A DNA stretch of 64,000 bases from Fluviispira sanaruensis (GCF_004295685.1 NZ_AP019368.1:3263501-3327500), one strand, 5' to 3'; shown: positions 8,614-18,516, numbered from the stretch's first letter. Numbers and translations are program-made. Notes: generated from the letters alone by a model not told the origin.

Positions 8614-9378
8614 TTACTTAATAAAGTTATCTGCTGCTTGCACAATAAGTTCAGAACTTAGGTCGCACTGAGTTTGAATAAATTGCGAAACTCCTCCCTG
8701 CTCAACCATTTCTTTTAAAAAGTTTTCCATTCTTCCCTTTTTAAAACTTTCAAGTGCGCTGGTTTTTTCATAATCACATTCAATCGATTCAATTACATTT
8801 TCATTAGCAATATTTTTTTCCTCAGAGAGCATCATCGCTATCATTGCCGCAAAAGTACCTGTTCTATCACGCCCTACATCACAGTGAAAAAGAAAACTTT
8901 TATTTTGCGTGATATCGACAAGAGCACTCTTAAAAAGTTGGCACATCGAGTTTTTAAATTCTGGTCTTTTCCAATTCTCAAGGTTTTCAATATCACTTAT
9001 GACAAAATCAGTATTTGGATGTGAGCCAAAGAGTCGAGTTCCATCTTCTTTTTCACAGTAAAAAGAATGCGGATCCGATGGGCTAAAATTCAATGTATAG
9101 ATTTTATCTGGATTGTTGATCTTATCGCAACTCCACCCTGAAAAATACTTATTCGATCGATAAACGAGACCTGTTTTGTATATATCCTTTTTAAGACACT
9201 GATTAAGACTCTCGCCAACATCTCTGAAGTTTAATCTATAATCCAATAAACCTACCCAAAGTTTGGGTTCATATTTGCTTTTATCGCGCTTATAAATATA
9301 GCCTATGAATGATACGAGGACTGCGGCAATCACTAGAACAGAAGTCAAAGCAATTATTATCTTTTTCTTTTTTGACAT
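8614..9378 (-). CDS. Membrane-anchored protein tyrosine/dual-specificity phosphatase
   Basis: 254 residues. One N-terminal transmembrane helix (about 7-27, flanked by Lys) should anchor the enzyme with its catalytic part outside the cytoplasm. The signature HCDVGRDRTG gives the Cys-phosphatase loop CX5R (Cys166, Arg172). The upstream NFRDVGESL followed by VYRSNKYF matches the NFRDxGG...FRSD pattern of Y_phosphatase3-type enzymes. Substrates in this family range from phosphotyrosine to phosphoinositides and cannot be told from sequence. The extracytoplasmic placement is notable. The gene is monocistronic as far as can be seen. Confidence 0.82.
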   Translation of the reverse strand: MSKKKKIIIALTSVLVIAAVLVSFIGYIYKRDKSKYEPKLWVGLLDYRLNFRDVGESLNQCLKKDIYKTGLVYRSNKYFSGWSCDKINNPDKIYTLNFSPSDPHSFYCEKEDGTRLFGSHPNTDFVISDIENLENWKRPEFKNSMCQLFKSALVDITQNKSFLFHCDVGRDRTGTFAAMIAMMLSEEKNIANENVIESIECDYEKTSALESFKKGRMENFLKEMVEQGGVSQFIQTQCDLSSELIVQAADNFIK

Positions 9379-9534
9379 AGATCTCTCTGATTTTTTTAAA
9401 TTAATAAAAATAAAACATTAAAAATCGTTTAACGAAGACTTTAAAAGTGCTTTACATAAAAGCATTTCGTAGATCTGAAATTTAATTTAACAAATGAAAT
9501 GAATAAAGAAAAGGATAGAGAGACTTAAAGAAGT

Positions 9535-9621
9535 TGGTGCTCATGACCAGAATCGAACTGGTACACCCTTGCGGATACAGGATTTTAAGTCCTGTGCGTC
9601 TACCTATTCCGCCACATGAGC
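9535..9621 (-). tRNA. tRNA-Leu (anticodon UAA)
   Basis: The minus strand folds into a class II tRNA. The acceptor stem pairs GCTCATG with CATGAGC, with discriminator A and an encoded CCA at 9537-9535. The D arm is GCGGAATAGGTAGACGC, the anticodon loop CTTAAAA with anticodon TAA at 9587-9585, and the T arm contains GTTCGATTC. The long variable arm and these features identify leucine. Length is 87 nt including CCA. Confidence 0.97.
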
Positions 9622-9632
9622 ACGAAACACTA

Positions 9633-9659
9633 CATATAGCATGAATTCGCAGATGACAA
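9633..9659 (-). promoter_or_regulatory. Possible sigma-70 promoter of tRNA-Leu
   Basis: On the minus strand TTGTCA (9659-9654) is followed after 15 nt by TATATG (9638-9633), which is directly preceded by TGC, an extended -10 element. Transcription would begin only a few nucleotides upstream of the mature tRNA 5' end at 9621. The spacer is short, so this is tentative. Confidence 0.4.
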
Positions 9660-9753
9660 GCCTCAAAGGACTATTTGCTGTTTTTTTTTTTCATGGTAGC
9701 GTCACTTCGTAAGTTTTGGAAATCCGTATGAATGATTTAATAGAGGCAATAAT

Positions 9754-10572
9754 ATGGAAAACATCGAAAAGAAGTCTACAGAATTAGCTGATGTAGCTAC
9801 TGTTATGAAACAAATATATGCTCCTACTTTGCTTGCAGGCAAAGTTGCACTGGTGACTGGGGGATCCCGTGGAATAGGAAAGGCCATTGCTCTTGCTTTT
9901 GGCGCATTGGGAGCAAAGGTCATCATAAATTATGCTGGAAATGCTCAGGCAGCTGAAGCAACAGTCGGAGAAATCGTCCGCAGTGGTGGTATTGCGACCT
10001 GCGTCCAGTTCGATGTTTCTGATTTTAATCTCGTCCAAGACACAGTAAAAGCCCTTGAAAAAGAACATGGTAGCATAGAAATCCTTGTGAATAATGCCGG
10101 AGTCTCGCGCGATAATCTTTTTGTTAAATTTAAAGAAGAAGAATGGGACAATACCCTAGATACAAACTTAAAAGGCACTTTTAACTGCTCCAGAGCCCTT
10201 GCTATGAGCATGATGCGCAAACGTGCAGGTAAAATTATTAATATTTCTTCCGTTGTTGGCTTAACAGGCAATGCTGGACAATCGGCTTATGCTGCTAGTA
10301 AAGCGGGAGTAATAGGCTTCACCAAAGCCCTTGCTTTGGAATTGGCAGGCAGAAATGTGCAAATCAATGCTATAGCACCTGGATATATTTCAACAGATAT
10401 GACAAGTGCTTTGAGCAATGAAGTTTTGGCAAAAATTATCGAAAAAATCCCTGTACAAAAAGTTGGTGACCCAATTGAAGTGGCAAAAGCAGCCGTCTTT
10501 TTAGCAAGTCCATCGTCGAGTTATATGACAGGTCAGACACTTGCTGTGGATGGCGGAATGACCATGCATTGA
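9754..10572 (+). CDS. fabG: 3-oxoacyl-ACP reductase FabG-like
   Basis: 272 residues. After a non-conserved extension of about 28 residues the Rossmann motif GGSRGIG appears. It is followed by NNAG, the catalytic Ser in ISSVVG, YAASK (SAYAASKAGV) and the C-terminal AVDGGMTM. This is the canonical FabG pattern for NADPH-dependent reduction of 3-oxoacyl-ACP in fatty acid synthesis. The extension contains a second possible start (ATG 9805). No other fab genes are adjacent here; fabZ lies at 32525. A different SDR substrate cannot be excluded. Confidence 0.85.
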   Translation: MENIEKKSTELADVATVMKQIYAPTLLAGKVALVTGGSRGIGKAIALAFGALGAKVIINYAGNAQAAEATVGEIVRSGGIATCVQFDVSDFNLVQDTVKALEKEHGSIEILVNNAGVSRDNLFVKFKEEEWDNTLDTNLKGTFNCSRALAMSMMRKRAGKIINISSVVGLTGNAGQSAYAASKAGVIGFTKALALELAGRNVQINAIAPGYISTDMTSALSNEVLAKIIEKIPVQKVGDPIEVAKAAVFLASPSSSYMTGQTLAVDGGMTMH

Positions 10573-10597
10573 GATTTGGCGTAGGGGCATAATGCAC

Positions 10598-11056
10598 TCA
10601 GTTCATTTTGGGTTTTTTAGTCCAATAGCCAAACTCGCCTCCACAAAATCCCTGTGGTTTAATCCCTTGCAAAGTTGTCCAAGAAAGAGCACCAGTATAA
10701 GTTACTAAACGACTCGATCCATTTACTTTTACAATTCCTGTGTACCAACTCAATAAAATTTCTTTTGAAAGTTTTTTTAAATCTTTACGAAAATCGGGGA
10801 TTTTTAAATTTAAATAAGAGTGTAATTCAAATATTTTTGCTCTATTGTTTTTATCTATCATGAAATATTCTAAATATTTCTTACCTAACTCTATATCTAA
10901 TTCCGAATTACCAGTGAGTTTTTCTGAAATCTTCATAAATTTATTCAGAAGATCAATATCGTCTTCCGCAAATGTTGAAAATTGAATCGCAAACGAAGTT
11001 ACAGAAAAAGTCATTACTAAATTTGATAAAAATTCTCGCCTTTTTAAACAGTTCAT
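10598..11056 (-). CDS. Small (Tat-signal) subunit of a membrane FAD-dependent sugar dehydrogenase
   Basis: 152 residues. The N-terminus LKRREFLSNL carries a twin-arginine motif followed by a hydrophobic stretch, consistent with Tat export of a folded partner. The C-terminal part SWYTGIV, LVTYTGALSW, and CGGEFGYW matches the conserved core of the FAD-SLDH / glucose dehydrogenase gamma-subunit family. In that family the small subunit escorts the cofactor-loaded catalytic subunit to the periplasm. The gene starts 3 nt after the catalytic-subunit gene, so the two are translated together. Characterised operons more often place the small subunit first. Confidence 0.82.
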   Translation of the reverse strand: MNCLKRREFLSNLVMTFSVTSFAIQFSTFAEDDIDLLNKFMKISEKLTGNSELDIELGKKYLEYFMIDKNNRAKIFELHSYLNLKIPDFRKDLKKLSKEILLSWYTGIVKVNGSSRLVTYTGALSWTTLQGIKPQGFCGGEFGYWTKKPKMN

Positions 11057-11059
11057 ACT

Positions 11060-12676
11060 TTACACCTTATAATGTTGTTTAAGAATATAGTGACTGCATT
11101 TTAGTGACAAAGCGGCTATAGTAAGTGTGGGATTGGCAGTGCCAGTCGTAGGCATTACACCTGCCCCTAGAATAAAAAGATTGGGATGATCATGACTTTT
11201 TAAATTTTCATCTACAACAGATTTTTTGGGATTTTTACCCATTCTATGCGTGCCCATCACATGACCAGCACCAAAAAAATCCTCGATCGTTAGAATATTT
11301 TTACAATTTGTCACTTTTAATATTTCAGACATTTTCTTTTTTGAGTCTTTAAAAGAATTATGTGTGTAGTTATCGAGTGAGTAATATATCTCTGGACGTG
11401 GAATTCCAATTGAATCTAAATTTTCATATGAAGGAAGTATTCGATTCTCTGGATCTGGCAATTGCTCCGTCATAGCAGAAATTGCAACCTGACGATAGAC
11501 ACTTTCTCTGTAAGTCTTTTCTAAATCTTTACCTGTAAAGCCTTTCTCTATTAAAGATTCAATAAAAGGATTCAAGCCCCCTATTGGAAATGTCCAACCA
11601 TCATTGCCAAACTGCAATCGATAAGATGCAAAGCTATTTCTAAAGGTACCATCACGCGTATCGTCAATCCCAGAAGTAGATAGTGGGGAACGATAAGGAA
11701 ACACAGGTTCAGGAGTCAATGCATAAGCTAACACGATTGGATGATCCATAAGGTTACGACCAACCTGATCACTTGAATTTGCAATGCCATTTTTGTATTT
11801 TTCACTTTTAGACATTAATAATAATTTTGCATTTTCAATTGCATTTGCTGCTAAAATAAAAGTTTTACCTTTTACCAAATATTTTTTACCATCCTTCGTT
11901 TTAAATTTAATCTCTGATATTTTACTTAATGTATCGGCAATTACTTCACAGGCAACTGCATTTGTAATGAGTCTTGCTCCATTTTTTATTGCTTTATTCA
12001 AATGGACAGTGGCATCATATTTAGCTTGGACGGGGCATATTGGTATACAACTTGCACTTCCACAACATGCAGAACGCAAATCATAAACTATAGAATTGCG
12101 CGCTTGAGGAGTATGGACAATTTTATATTCTGATTTTTTGAGAGATTTAAGCATAAATTGATCTAAATTAGAAAATGGAATTTCAGGCAGAGGGTATTTA
12201 TTTTGTCTGGGAGAACCTAAATCTTCACCATTAAAACCTGCCGTACCAAGTTCAACTTCAGCCTCTTCATACCATTTCTCTAAATCTTTATATTCTATTG
12301 GCCAATCCAAGGCTACATTGAATTTACTTTTCATTTTAAAATCATTTGGCAGAAGACGGAGGGTAGCTCCTTGCCAATGCCAGGTTGTTCCTCCAGCAAC
12401 TCTTAAATAAGTACTTTTAAATATTTCTTTTCCTTTTTGAATAAAATATTTGTCGTTTAACGTTGTTGGAAACGGTGCATGCGCTTGTTCCATATAAGCT
12501 GATTCGGGAATTTTCAGAACTGCATTTGTATATCTATTGAAAGCCTCGCCTCTATCAACATTATCTCCTGCTTCCAATATAAGTACTTTAATACCTTTAT
12601 GAGTCAATCGTTCCGCCATGAGTGAGCCAGCTATTCCAGATCCGACTATAACAATATCAGAACTCAAATTTTCCAT
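11060..12676 (-). CDS. FAD-dependent GMC-family sugar/polyol dehydrogenase, catalytic subunit
   Basis: 538 residues. The FAD-binding motif is GSGIAGS at 12-18 (no signal peptide), and the C-terminal GMC block is GTHRMG with GAGVMPTTGTANPT. Cysteines C204, C205, C210 and C214 (ACCGSASCIPIC) match the spacing reported for the 3Fe-4S ligands of Burkholderia FAD-glucose dehydrogenase alpha subunit (Cys212, 218, 222, from memory). The enzyme should oxidise a sugar or polyol in the periplasm after hitch-hiking with the Tat subunit encoded next. No cytochrome c subunit is encoded next to the pair, so the electron acceptor is unknown. Confidence 0.88.
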   Translation of the reverse strand: MENLSSDIVIVGSGIAGSLMAERLTHKGIKVLILEAGDNVDRGEAFNRYTNAVLKIPESAYMEQAHAPFPTTLNDKYFIQKGKEIFKSTYLRVAGGTTWHWQGATLRLLPNDFKMKSKFNVALDWPIEYKDLEKWYEEAEVELGTAGFNGEDLGSPRQNKYPLPEIPFSNLDQFMLKSLKKSEYKIVHTPQARNSIVYDLRSACCGSASCIPICPVQAKYDATVHLNKAIKNGARLITNAVACEVIADTLSKISEIKFKTKDGKKYLVKGKTFILAANAIENAKLLLMSKSEKYKNGIANSSDQVGRNLMDHPIVLAYALTPEPVFPYRSPLSTSGIDDTRDGTFRNSFASYRLQFGNDGWTFPIGGLNPFIESLIEKGFTGKDLEKTYRESVYRQVAISAMTEQLPDPENRILPSYENLDSIGIPRPEIYYSLDNYTHNSFKDSKKKMSEILKVTNCKNILTIEDFFGAGHVMGTHRMGKNPKKSVVDENLKSHDHPNLFILGAGVMPTTGTANPTLTIAALSLKCSHYILKQHYKV

Positions 12677-12870
12677 ATTTCTCCTTTGAGTTTTTTAAAA
12701 TATGTAAAAATCATAATTTATTTGTTTCGAATAATTTTAATATACGATTTTCTGAACAAAAAAATATCTAAATATATATGCATGAATATAAACATTAAGT
12801 ATAATAATTAATTTAATGAAAAATTCAAGGGTTATTTAAACAAATTTATTTTTTAAATCTTTGAATTAAT

Positions 12871-15366
12871 TTATAAATTACAAAATTCACGTGGAGCTTC
12901 AAGAGATATTCCGGTAGGATAACCACGATATTTAACATTATATACATTATAAATAAAAGATAAAAAACCTTTTTCACCACAGCCCAAACGATGAATTAAA
13001 CTTTGCCAATTTGTCTTTAAATTAGCTTCTGTGGTAAAAGTTACAGATGCCCAACTGGCTTCTGCCAATCCAGTCATTTTTGGCAATGCCATATACGTTA
13101 AATGAGCATATGTTGGAAGATTTTCTGACCAAAGTGTTCCTTCGATACCAAGGATATTTTCTGGATAATATGTCATCTCCTGAGTAATTTTAGAACTCAA
13201 ACTTGATCTTAATGCGCTTTCAGTATCAGAAAATTGTGTCGCCCAACTAAAGCCCGGTTCATTTCTATCTGGATTATAAGCTAAATCAAAATAAGTCTGA
13301 TCCGCAAAAGCAAGTACTACAGGATAAGAATTATTTGCTAAGTTTACTGCTTGCAATATACCATTTTCAGTTGTGTTCCAAAGCCAAACTCGGCCTGTTT
13401 TGTCTGCTTGAACTCTTTCACTGCCTAAAGATTGATCGTCATTTTGAACAAATTGTTGCCATCCTGATATTTTTATATTATTTAATTTATTTGATATCTC
13501 TTTAAAAAATTTATGCGACTTTCCAAGCGAAGTTAATTGAGCCCAATCATTTTGACAAGTACTTGACTTATTCCAAGCATCCTCACTGACTTCATCTCCG
13601 CCAAGGCTTATTTCATTTTTTATAAAATAAAGGGTAGATTGATTCGAAAACATATCAGCTATCTCATAAATTATTTTATTTAATCTATTTGTAAAATTAA
13701 TTCCAAATTCACTTTTATCCCCATATGCACATACAGGAATGACATTATCTGTATAGCCCTGCACAGACATAAATTCTGATTTATCATTTTTATCATAAAA
13801 AATATTAGGCATTGCTTTTATGAGCGCGCGCGAATGGCCAGGTAAATCAATTTCAGGAATCACAGTGATTTGATGACTATTTGCAAATTGAATTATTTCT
13901 AATATTTCACTTTTAGTGTATGTTTTAGTATATTGTGTAACTGCCGTTGGATATTTATATCTATATGTATTTGTTTTATCTAAGTTTCCTTGGACGAACA
14001 TTAAAGGTCCAATATTTTTCCCATACCCACGACTGTCTGAAATTTTGTTAAAACTATCAAAGTCTGTTAACTGAATTCTAAATCCTTCATCATCTGCAAA
14101 ATGCAAATGAAGACTATTTAATTTATGCACTGACATTATTTCTATAAAATTTTTAATTTCTTCTACTGAAAAAAAATGGCGAGCAAGGTCCAATGCTATC
14201 CCTCGATATTTAAAACGTGGATAGTCAATTATGGTCGCAGTTTTTAAACCTGTTTGGTTTAAACTCTTTATATCTGCTTGAAACCAGAGTTGGCGCAATG
14301 TTTGCACAGCATAAAAAAAACCAGCATTGTGCAAAGCTTCTACTAAAATAAGATTTTCTGAAATCGAAATTTTATAGCCTTCGGGATTGTGTAAAATTTC
14401 ATTAGGATTCTTTATTCTTTTAAAAATAATTCCAGAATTTATATTATTAAACTTTTTTGTCATTTCTGCTATTTTCAAGTCTGAAACTAAAATATGATTT
14501 AAATAATTTTCAATTCTCGGATCAAGTCCCGCAAATGCATTTTCAAAACCTAACTCATCCGTAAAAAAAAAATATTTTTCATCGCTACTGCTAATATAAC
14601 TGACTGGAGAGGGAATAATAGGATGATTTGACAATGTTTGGCTAGAAGAATTCCAGTTTTTAATATTATGGTCACTTATTAATGCATCTACATTTTTTTG
14701 ATTGTAACCTTGAATATGATATGATGATTTATTTGTAGATAAATTATAAATTTTATTTGCATTATTCTCATGTACAACTAAAAACAAATTTTGTGGTACA
14801 GCTGAAATATTATTTGGACGCCACTGATTATTTCTTATCAACCTTATTTCATACTGACTTCCTGGTTTTAGCTCAAAATCTCCTTCTGGTTCTAGTACGG
14901 TAGTATATCCTACACTCTGATCCTTTCGATATACCGATGTCTCTTTCGAATATTTTAATTTTTGGCAATTGTGCGTAGCATCGCAAATATCCATTGTTAG
15001 ATTATTATTTATTTTACCATGGCGGTTAAAACTCCGCGGCATATAAAAACCAAATTTCCAGTTTTGAATTAAGGAGCCTGTATTTGTTAATTTGATAAGA
15101 GCAAAAAACTCGCTTACCTGTGCATTCTCAAAACAAGGACTGTTTTTATTTGTACAAGAACCAATTAATACAGATTCTATAATCAAAGTTTCGTTTATTT
15201 TATTTTTATTTGCATAATTAAAATCTGAGACTTCAACAAAATCAAAGAGCGAAGGAATATGCTCGGTTAAATCATCATAAGCAGATAGCCTACTCCCATG
15301 CGCTAGAGTAAAAACGCACATGGATATAAAAAAAACTACAAAGTGTAAAAGATTTAACACTCTCAT
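12871..15366 (-). CDS. Secreted GH20 beta-N-acetylhexosaminidase (chitobiase-like)
   Basis: 831 residues with a signal peptide (about 1-22, ending AHG). Domains in order: a CHB_HEX carbohydrate-binding-like N-terminus (about 55-200, with TNTGSLIQNWKFGFYMPR), a GH20b domain (about 250-385), and the GH20 TIM barrel from about 387 (YRGIALDLARHFFS, HLHFADDEGFRI, PEIDLPGHSRA). The catalytic pair Asp591-Glu592 lies in LGGDEV. The enzyme removes terminal GlcNAc from chitobiose or other glycans by substrate-assisted catalysis, in the periplasm or outside. The domain set is that of chitobiases. The gene stands alone between the dehydrogenase and the RsmB-type gene. Confidence 0.92.
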   Translation of the reverse strand: MRVLNLLHFVVFFISMCVFTLAHGSRLSAYDDLTEHIPSLFDFVEVSDFNYANKNKINETLIIESVLIGSCTNKNSPCFENAQVSEFFALIKLTNTGSLIQNWKFGFYMPRSFNRHGKINNNLTMDICDATHNCQKLKYSKETSVYRKDQSVGYTTVLEPEGDFELKPGSQYEIRLIRNNQWRPNNISAVPQNLFLVVHENNANKIYNLSTNKSSYHIQGYNQKNVDALISDHNIKNWNSSSQTLSNHPIIPSPVSYISSSDEKYFFFTDELGFENAFAGLDPRIENYLNHILVSDLKIAEMTKKFNNINSGIIFKRIKNPNEILHNPEGYKISISENLILVEALHNAGFFYAVQTLRQLWFQADIKSLNQTGLKTATIIDYPRFKYRGIALDLARHFFSVEEIKNFIEIMSVHKLNSLHLHFADDEGFRIQLTDFDSFNKISDSRGYGKNIGPLMFVQGNLDKTNTYRYKYPTAVTQYTKTYTKSEILEIIQFANSHQITVIPEIDLPGHSRALIKAMPNIFYDKNDKSEFMSVQGYTDNVIPVCAYGDKSEFGINFTNRLNKIIYEIADMFSNQSTLYFIKNEISLGGDEVSEDAWNKSSTCQNDWAQLTSLGKSHKFFKEISNKLNNIKISGWQQFVQNDDQSLGSERVQADKTGRVWLWNTTENGILQAVNLANNSYPVVLAFADQTYFDLAYNPDRNEPGFSWATQFSDTESALRSSLSSKITQEMTYYPENILGIEGTLWSENLPTYAHLTYMALPKMTGLAEASWASVTFTTEANLKTNWQSLIHRLGCGEKGFLSFIYNVYNVKYRGYPTGISLEAPREFCNL

Positions 15367-15478
15367 GGCAAATACTCCATATTAAATGGATACCAATCCA
15401 AAGATACAAAAATAAATTTTCTTATTTAGCTATATTAATAGATTTAAAATAAATTGCAATTAAACTTCGAGAAAGGTG

Positions 15479-16870
15479 TTAACTTTCTCGTTTCAGGACT
15501 GCTGCAAACATTGTGTCAGCATTTTCGTTTGGAGAACCTAATAAATTTTGCTTAACTAAAGTGTAGAAAGTATTTTTTTTAAGAAATTCTAAAATGATTC
15601 CTTCATTTTCATCATAAATCCAACTGCAAGTAGAATATACCAAATGTCCACCCACTCGTACACCACGACTGGCATTTTCTAATATGCTCAATTGCAGACG
15701 AGTCAAACTTTCGATATTTGTATGACTCACTCGGTATTTTGCGTCTGGGTTTCTTCTCCATGTTCCCGATGAAGTGCATGGTGCATCTACTAATACCCAA
15801 TCAAATCCATGTCTATTTTCAACTTCTTTTTGAAAATTTGGGAGATTTTCTCCATTCCATGGAAGGCAACGGATATTAAAAAAACCTGATTTACGCGCAC
15901 GCTTTTTGACTTCTTCCAGTTTATATTCACGAATGTCAGATGCATAAATGACACCTTTATTTTTTAATAAACTGGCAATTTGCTGAGTTTTACCTCCACC
16001 GCCTGCACAACAATCCCAAACAAATTGGCCATTTTTAACTTGAATATTTTGCCCAATTCTTTGGCTTGCTAAATCCTGAATTTCAAACAGACCTGACCGG
16101 TATGCTTGCAAAGCAAAAACACCTTTTGCACCTGTTACTTTTAGAGCTGAATCAAATTGTTCAAATTCAAAACCTTCTTTAACAAGTTCTGCTTTTACAA
16201 TATCTATTTTTTCTAAATCATTGATTCTAATCCATAGAGGAGGACGAATTTCGAGTTCCGAGAAAAACTGTTTTGTTTTTTCATTTTCCCACGAAGACTC
16301 ATGAATTCTTTTTTCTATAGCCTCTTTAAACCAAATTGGTATACTAGAAATCAATAATTGAAATATAATATTTTCTGAATTTTCTATAAGATTAACTAAA
16401 TTAACAAAAAATTGAACTTCTTCTTGAAATTTTTCATCGCCTAATTCAAGAGAAAGCGTATTTGGTTTATTTTTATAAGCCAATTCATAGCGCAAACGAA
16501 TCCAGACAAAAAAACGTTCTGGAGATATTTCATTCCATTTAGAAAGAACTTGATTCCCAGTTTGAAAGTTTTTGCTGAAATCAGAGATAGACTCATCCAG
16601 TGATAATTTGTCTATTTTTTTTGTCTTATTACTTTTAAAAAACTCTTCACAAAACAAGGCAAAATATCCAAAACGGATTCCAGCAAATAAACATTCACTG
16701 TACCAACGTCTATCGCGACTGCCATATTTTGAATTTTTTGCAAATTCCTGGGATAACCATCTATCAAATTGTGGCAAAGGTTCTTGCTGAAGAGCAGAAC
16801 ACCATAATTTATACAAATGTGCCCATCTGCCATCATAATGTTTCACACTTTTATTTTTTTGTTCAAACAT
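15479..16870 (-). CDS. RsmB/Nol1-type RNA (cytosine-5) methyltransferase
   Basis: 463 residues. The SAM-binding motif I is DCCAGGGGKT (286-295), the first conserved Cys motif DAPCTSSG (362-369) and the catalytic Cys415 in VYSTCS. These are the m5C methyltransferase signatures. The N-terminal 200 residues are helical and poorly conserved; they lack an obvious full NusB-like domain, so rRNA position specificity (C967 in the case of RsmB) is not certain. The start lies 2 nt after the der stop, so it is co-transcribed with der. Confidence 0.9.
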   Translation of the reverse strand: MFEQKNKSVKHYDGRWAHLYKLWCSALQQEPLPQFDRWLSQEFAKNSKYGSRDRRWYSECLFAGIRFGYFALFCEEFFKSNKTKKIDKLSLDESISDFSKNFQTGNQVLSKWNEISPERFFVWIRLRYELAYKNKPNTLSLELGDEKFQEEVQFFVNLVNLIENSENIIFQLLISSIPIWFKEAIEKRIHESSWENEKTKQFFSELEIRPPLWIRINDLEKIDIVKAELVKEGFEFEQFDSALKVTGAKGVFALQAYRSGLFEIQDLASQRIGQNIQVKNGQFVWDCCAGGGGKTQQIASLLKNKGVIYASDIREYKLEEVKKRARKSGFFNIRCLPWNGENLPNFQKEVENRHGFDWVLVDAPCTSSGTWRRNPDAKYRVSHTNIESLTRLQLSILENASRGVRVGGHLVYSTCSWIYDENEGIILEFLKKNTFYTLVKQNLLGSPNENADTMFAAVLKRES

Positions 16871-16872
16871 TT

Positions 16873-18378
16873 TTATTCCTCGGAGTCATCATCGAAAAAT
16901 TCGATATCAGCTCCGTCTAAAGCCTTACTGTCATCAAAAACCATACTACGAATGTCATCATCATAGTTCCGATCTCTTTGAAAACGAGCTGTTCCTTTAG
17001 ATTTAATTCTTTCCCCATTATCATCTAATGGTGACCTTGTTCTCTCACGGAAAATAATAGAAATTGGAATATCTTTATAATTAAAAGCTTCACGGAATTC
17101 ATTTTCTACAAATCTTTTATAGCTAAAATGCAAATCTTTTGGATGTGAGCAGAATATAACAAACCGCGGTGGGAGAGCTCCCACTTGCGTTGCATACAGA
17201 AACTTAATACGTTTTGACTTATTTTTAACCATCGGTGGAGTGTGCTTTAAAAGAATTTCTTTTAAAGTGTTATTCACTTGAGAAGTAGAATTTCTTTTAC
17301 TTCCTTGATCAAATAAATCAAGACACATTGGAATAAGTCGACTGACTCTTAAGTTTTCTAGTGCACTGACAAACACGATGGGTGCATAACGAATATAACG
17401 TAAATCAAGATGTAATTTTTCAGTAAAATCTTTAACTGTTTTAGATGTTTTATCTTTAACAAGATCCCATTTATTAACAACAATTAAAATAGGTTTTCTA
17501 AGTTCAAATGCATAACCTGCAACGCGAGCATCGCCATCAGTTGCCCCATCTTCAGCATTGATAACCAGAACAGCAACATCGCAGTCTTCTAGGCAAGACA
17601 CACTGCGAAAAGCAGAAAATTTCTCGAGTTTATCGACCATACGACTTTTCCGACGGATTCCAGCTGTGTCGATCACTTTAATTTCACGTCCATGGTACTT
17701 TAATGAAACATCAACTGAGTCGCGCGTCGTTCCAGGGCGATTGTCCACGATTGACCGAGCTTCTCCTACGAGTCTATTTAAAATAGAGGATTTACCCACA
17801 TTGGGACGACCAATGATAGCGAGTTTAACGGGAGGATTTTCTGGATCCTCCTGTTTAGCTTTTGGTGCACTGGCAAAAATTTCTGTAGCGGCATCCAATA
17901 AATCTGAGACTCCGCGGTTGTGCTCCGCACTCACGGGATAAACATTGGGCACGCCAAGTTTACGAAATTCTTCAATAAATATGTCATCTTTTGGTAAGTC
18001 ACATTTGTTTACACATACGACAAAGTTTTTTTCGGATTTGCGCAAACGACGAATGAGATCGCTGTCGACAGGATGCAAACCTTCACGCCCATCCACCACA
18101 AAAATCACAGTTTCTGCTTCTTCAATAGCCATTTCAGCTTGTTCAACGAGCTGAATTTTGATGTTATCTTTAGACGTTGGCTCAAAACCACCTGTATCGC
18201 ACAAGTAAAAAGCCTCACCATTGTGCTCAGCACGGCCAAAAATTCGATCTCTTGTCACGCCTGGTTCGTCATGGACGAGGCTCTTACGTTCACGAATAAT
18301 ACGGTTAAATAGAGAGCTTTTGCCAACATTGGGACGACCAACGAGGGCAACAAGGCGAGTGTAGGTTCTTAAAGTCAT
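16873..18378 (-). CDS. der: Ribosome biogenesis GTPase Der (EngA)
   Basis: 501 residues. Two GTPase domains each carry a P-loop GRPNVGKSS (near residues 15 and 190), with DxxG boxes DTGG and DTAG and NKCD/NKWD specificity boxes. A C-terminal KH-like domain (about 370-460) follows, then an acidic tail rich in Asp/Glu. This tandem G-domain layout is unique to Der, which acts in 50S subunit assembly. The gene is divergent from pcnB and leads an operon with the RsmB-type methyltransferase. Confidence 0.97.
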   Translation of the reverse strand: MTLRTYTRLVALVGRPNVGKSSLFNRIIRERKSLVHDEPGVTRDRIFGRAEHNGEAFYLCDTGGFEPTSKDNIKIQLVEQAEMAIEEAETVIFVVDGREGLHPVDSDLIRRLRKSEKNFVVCVNKCDLPKDDIFIEEFRKLGVPNVYPVSAEHNRGVSDLLDAATEIFASAPKAKQEDPENPPVKLAIIGRPNVGKSSILNRLVGEARSIVDNRPGTTRDSVDVSLKYHGREIKVIDTAGIRRKSRMVDKLEKFSAFRSVSCLEDCDVAVLVINAEDGATDGDARVAGYAFELRKPILIVVNKWDLVKDKTSKTVKDFTEKLHLDLRYIRYAPIVFVSALENLRVSRLIPMCLDLFDQGSKRNSTSQVNNTLKEILLKHTPPMVKNKSKRIKFLYATQVGALPPRFVIFCSHPKDLHFSYKRFVENEFREAFNYKDIPISIIFRERTRSPLDDNGERIKSKGTARFQRDRNYDDDIRSMVFDDSKALDGADIEFFDDDSEE

Positions 18379-18516
18379 TATAGCGAAATCCTGTGTCTGT
18401 ACTGTAAAGTATGCTAGAAGCTTTTCAAGATGCCATGATCTTCAAATCATCACTGCGGCGAAAAATAGGGCAAACAGAAGGCATCATAGCCAATCCACCT
18501 GCATAACGGAATTTTT

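Noticed and set aside
9669..9692. Poly-T run between tRNA-Leu and fabG as a terminator
   Set aside because: No hairpin precedes the T-run on the plus strand and no gene ends there.
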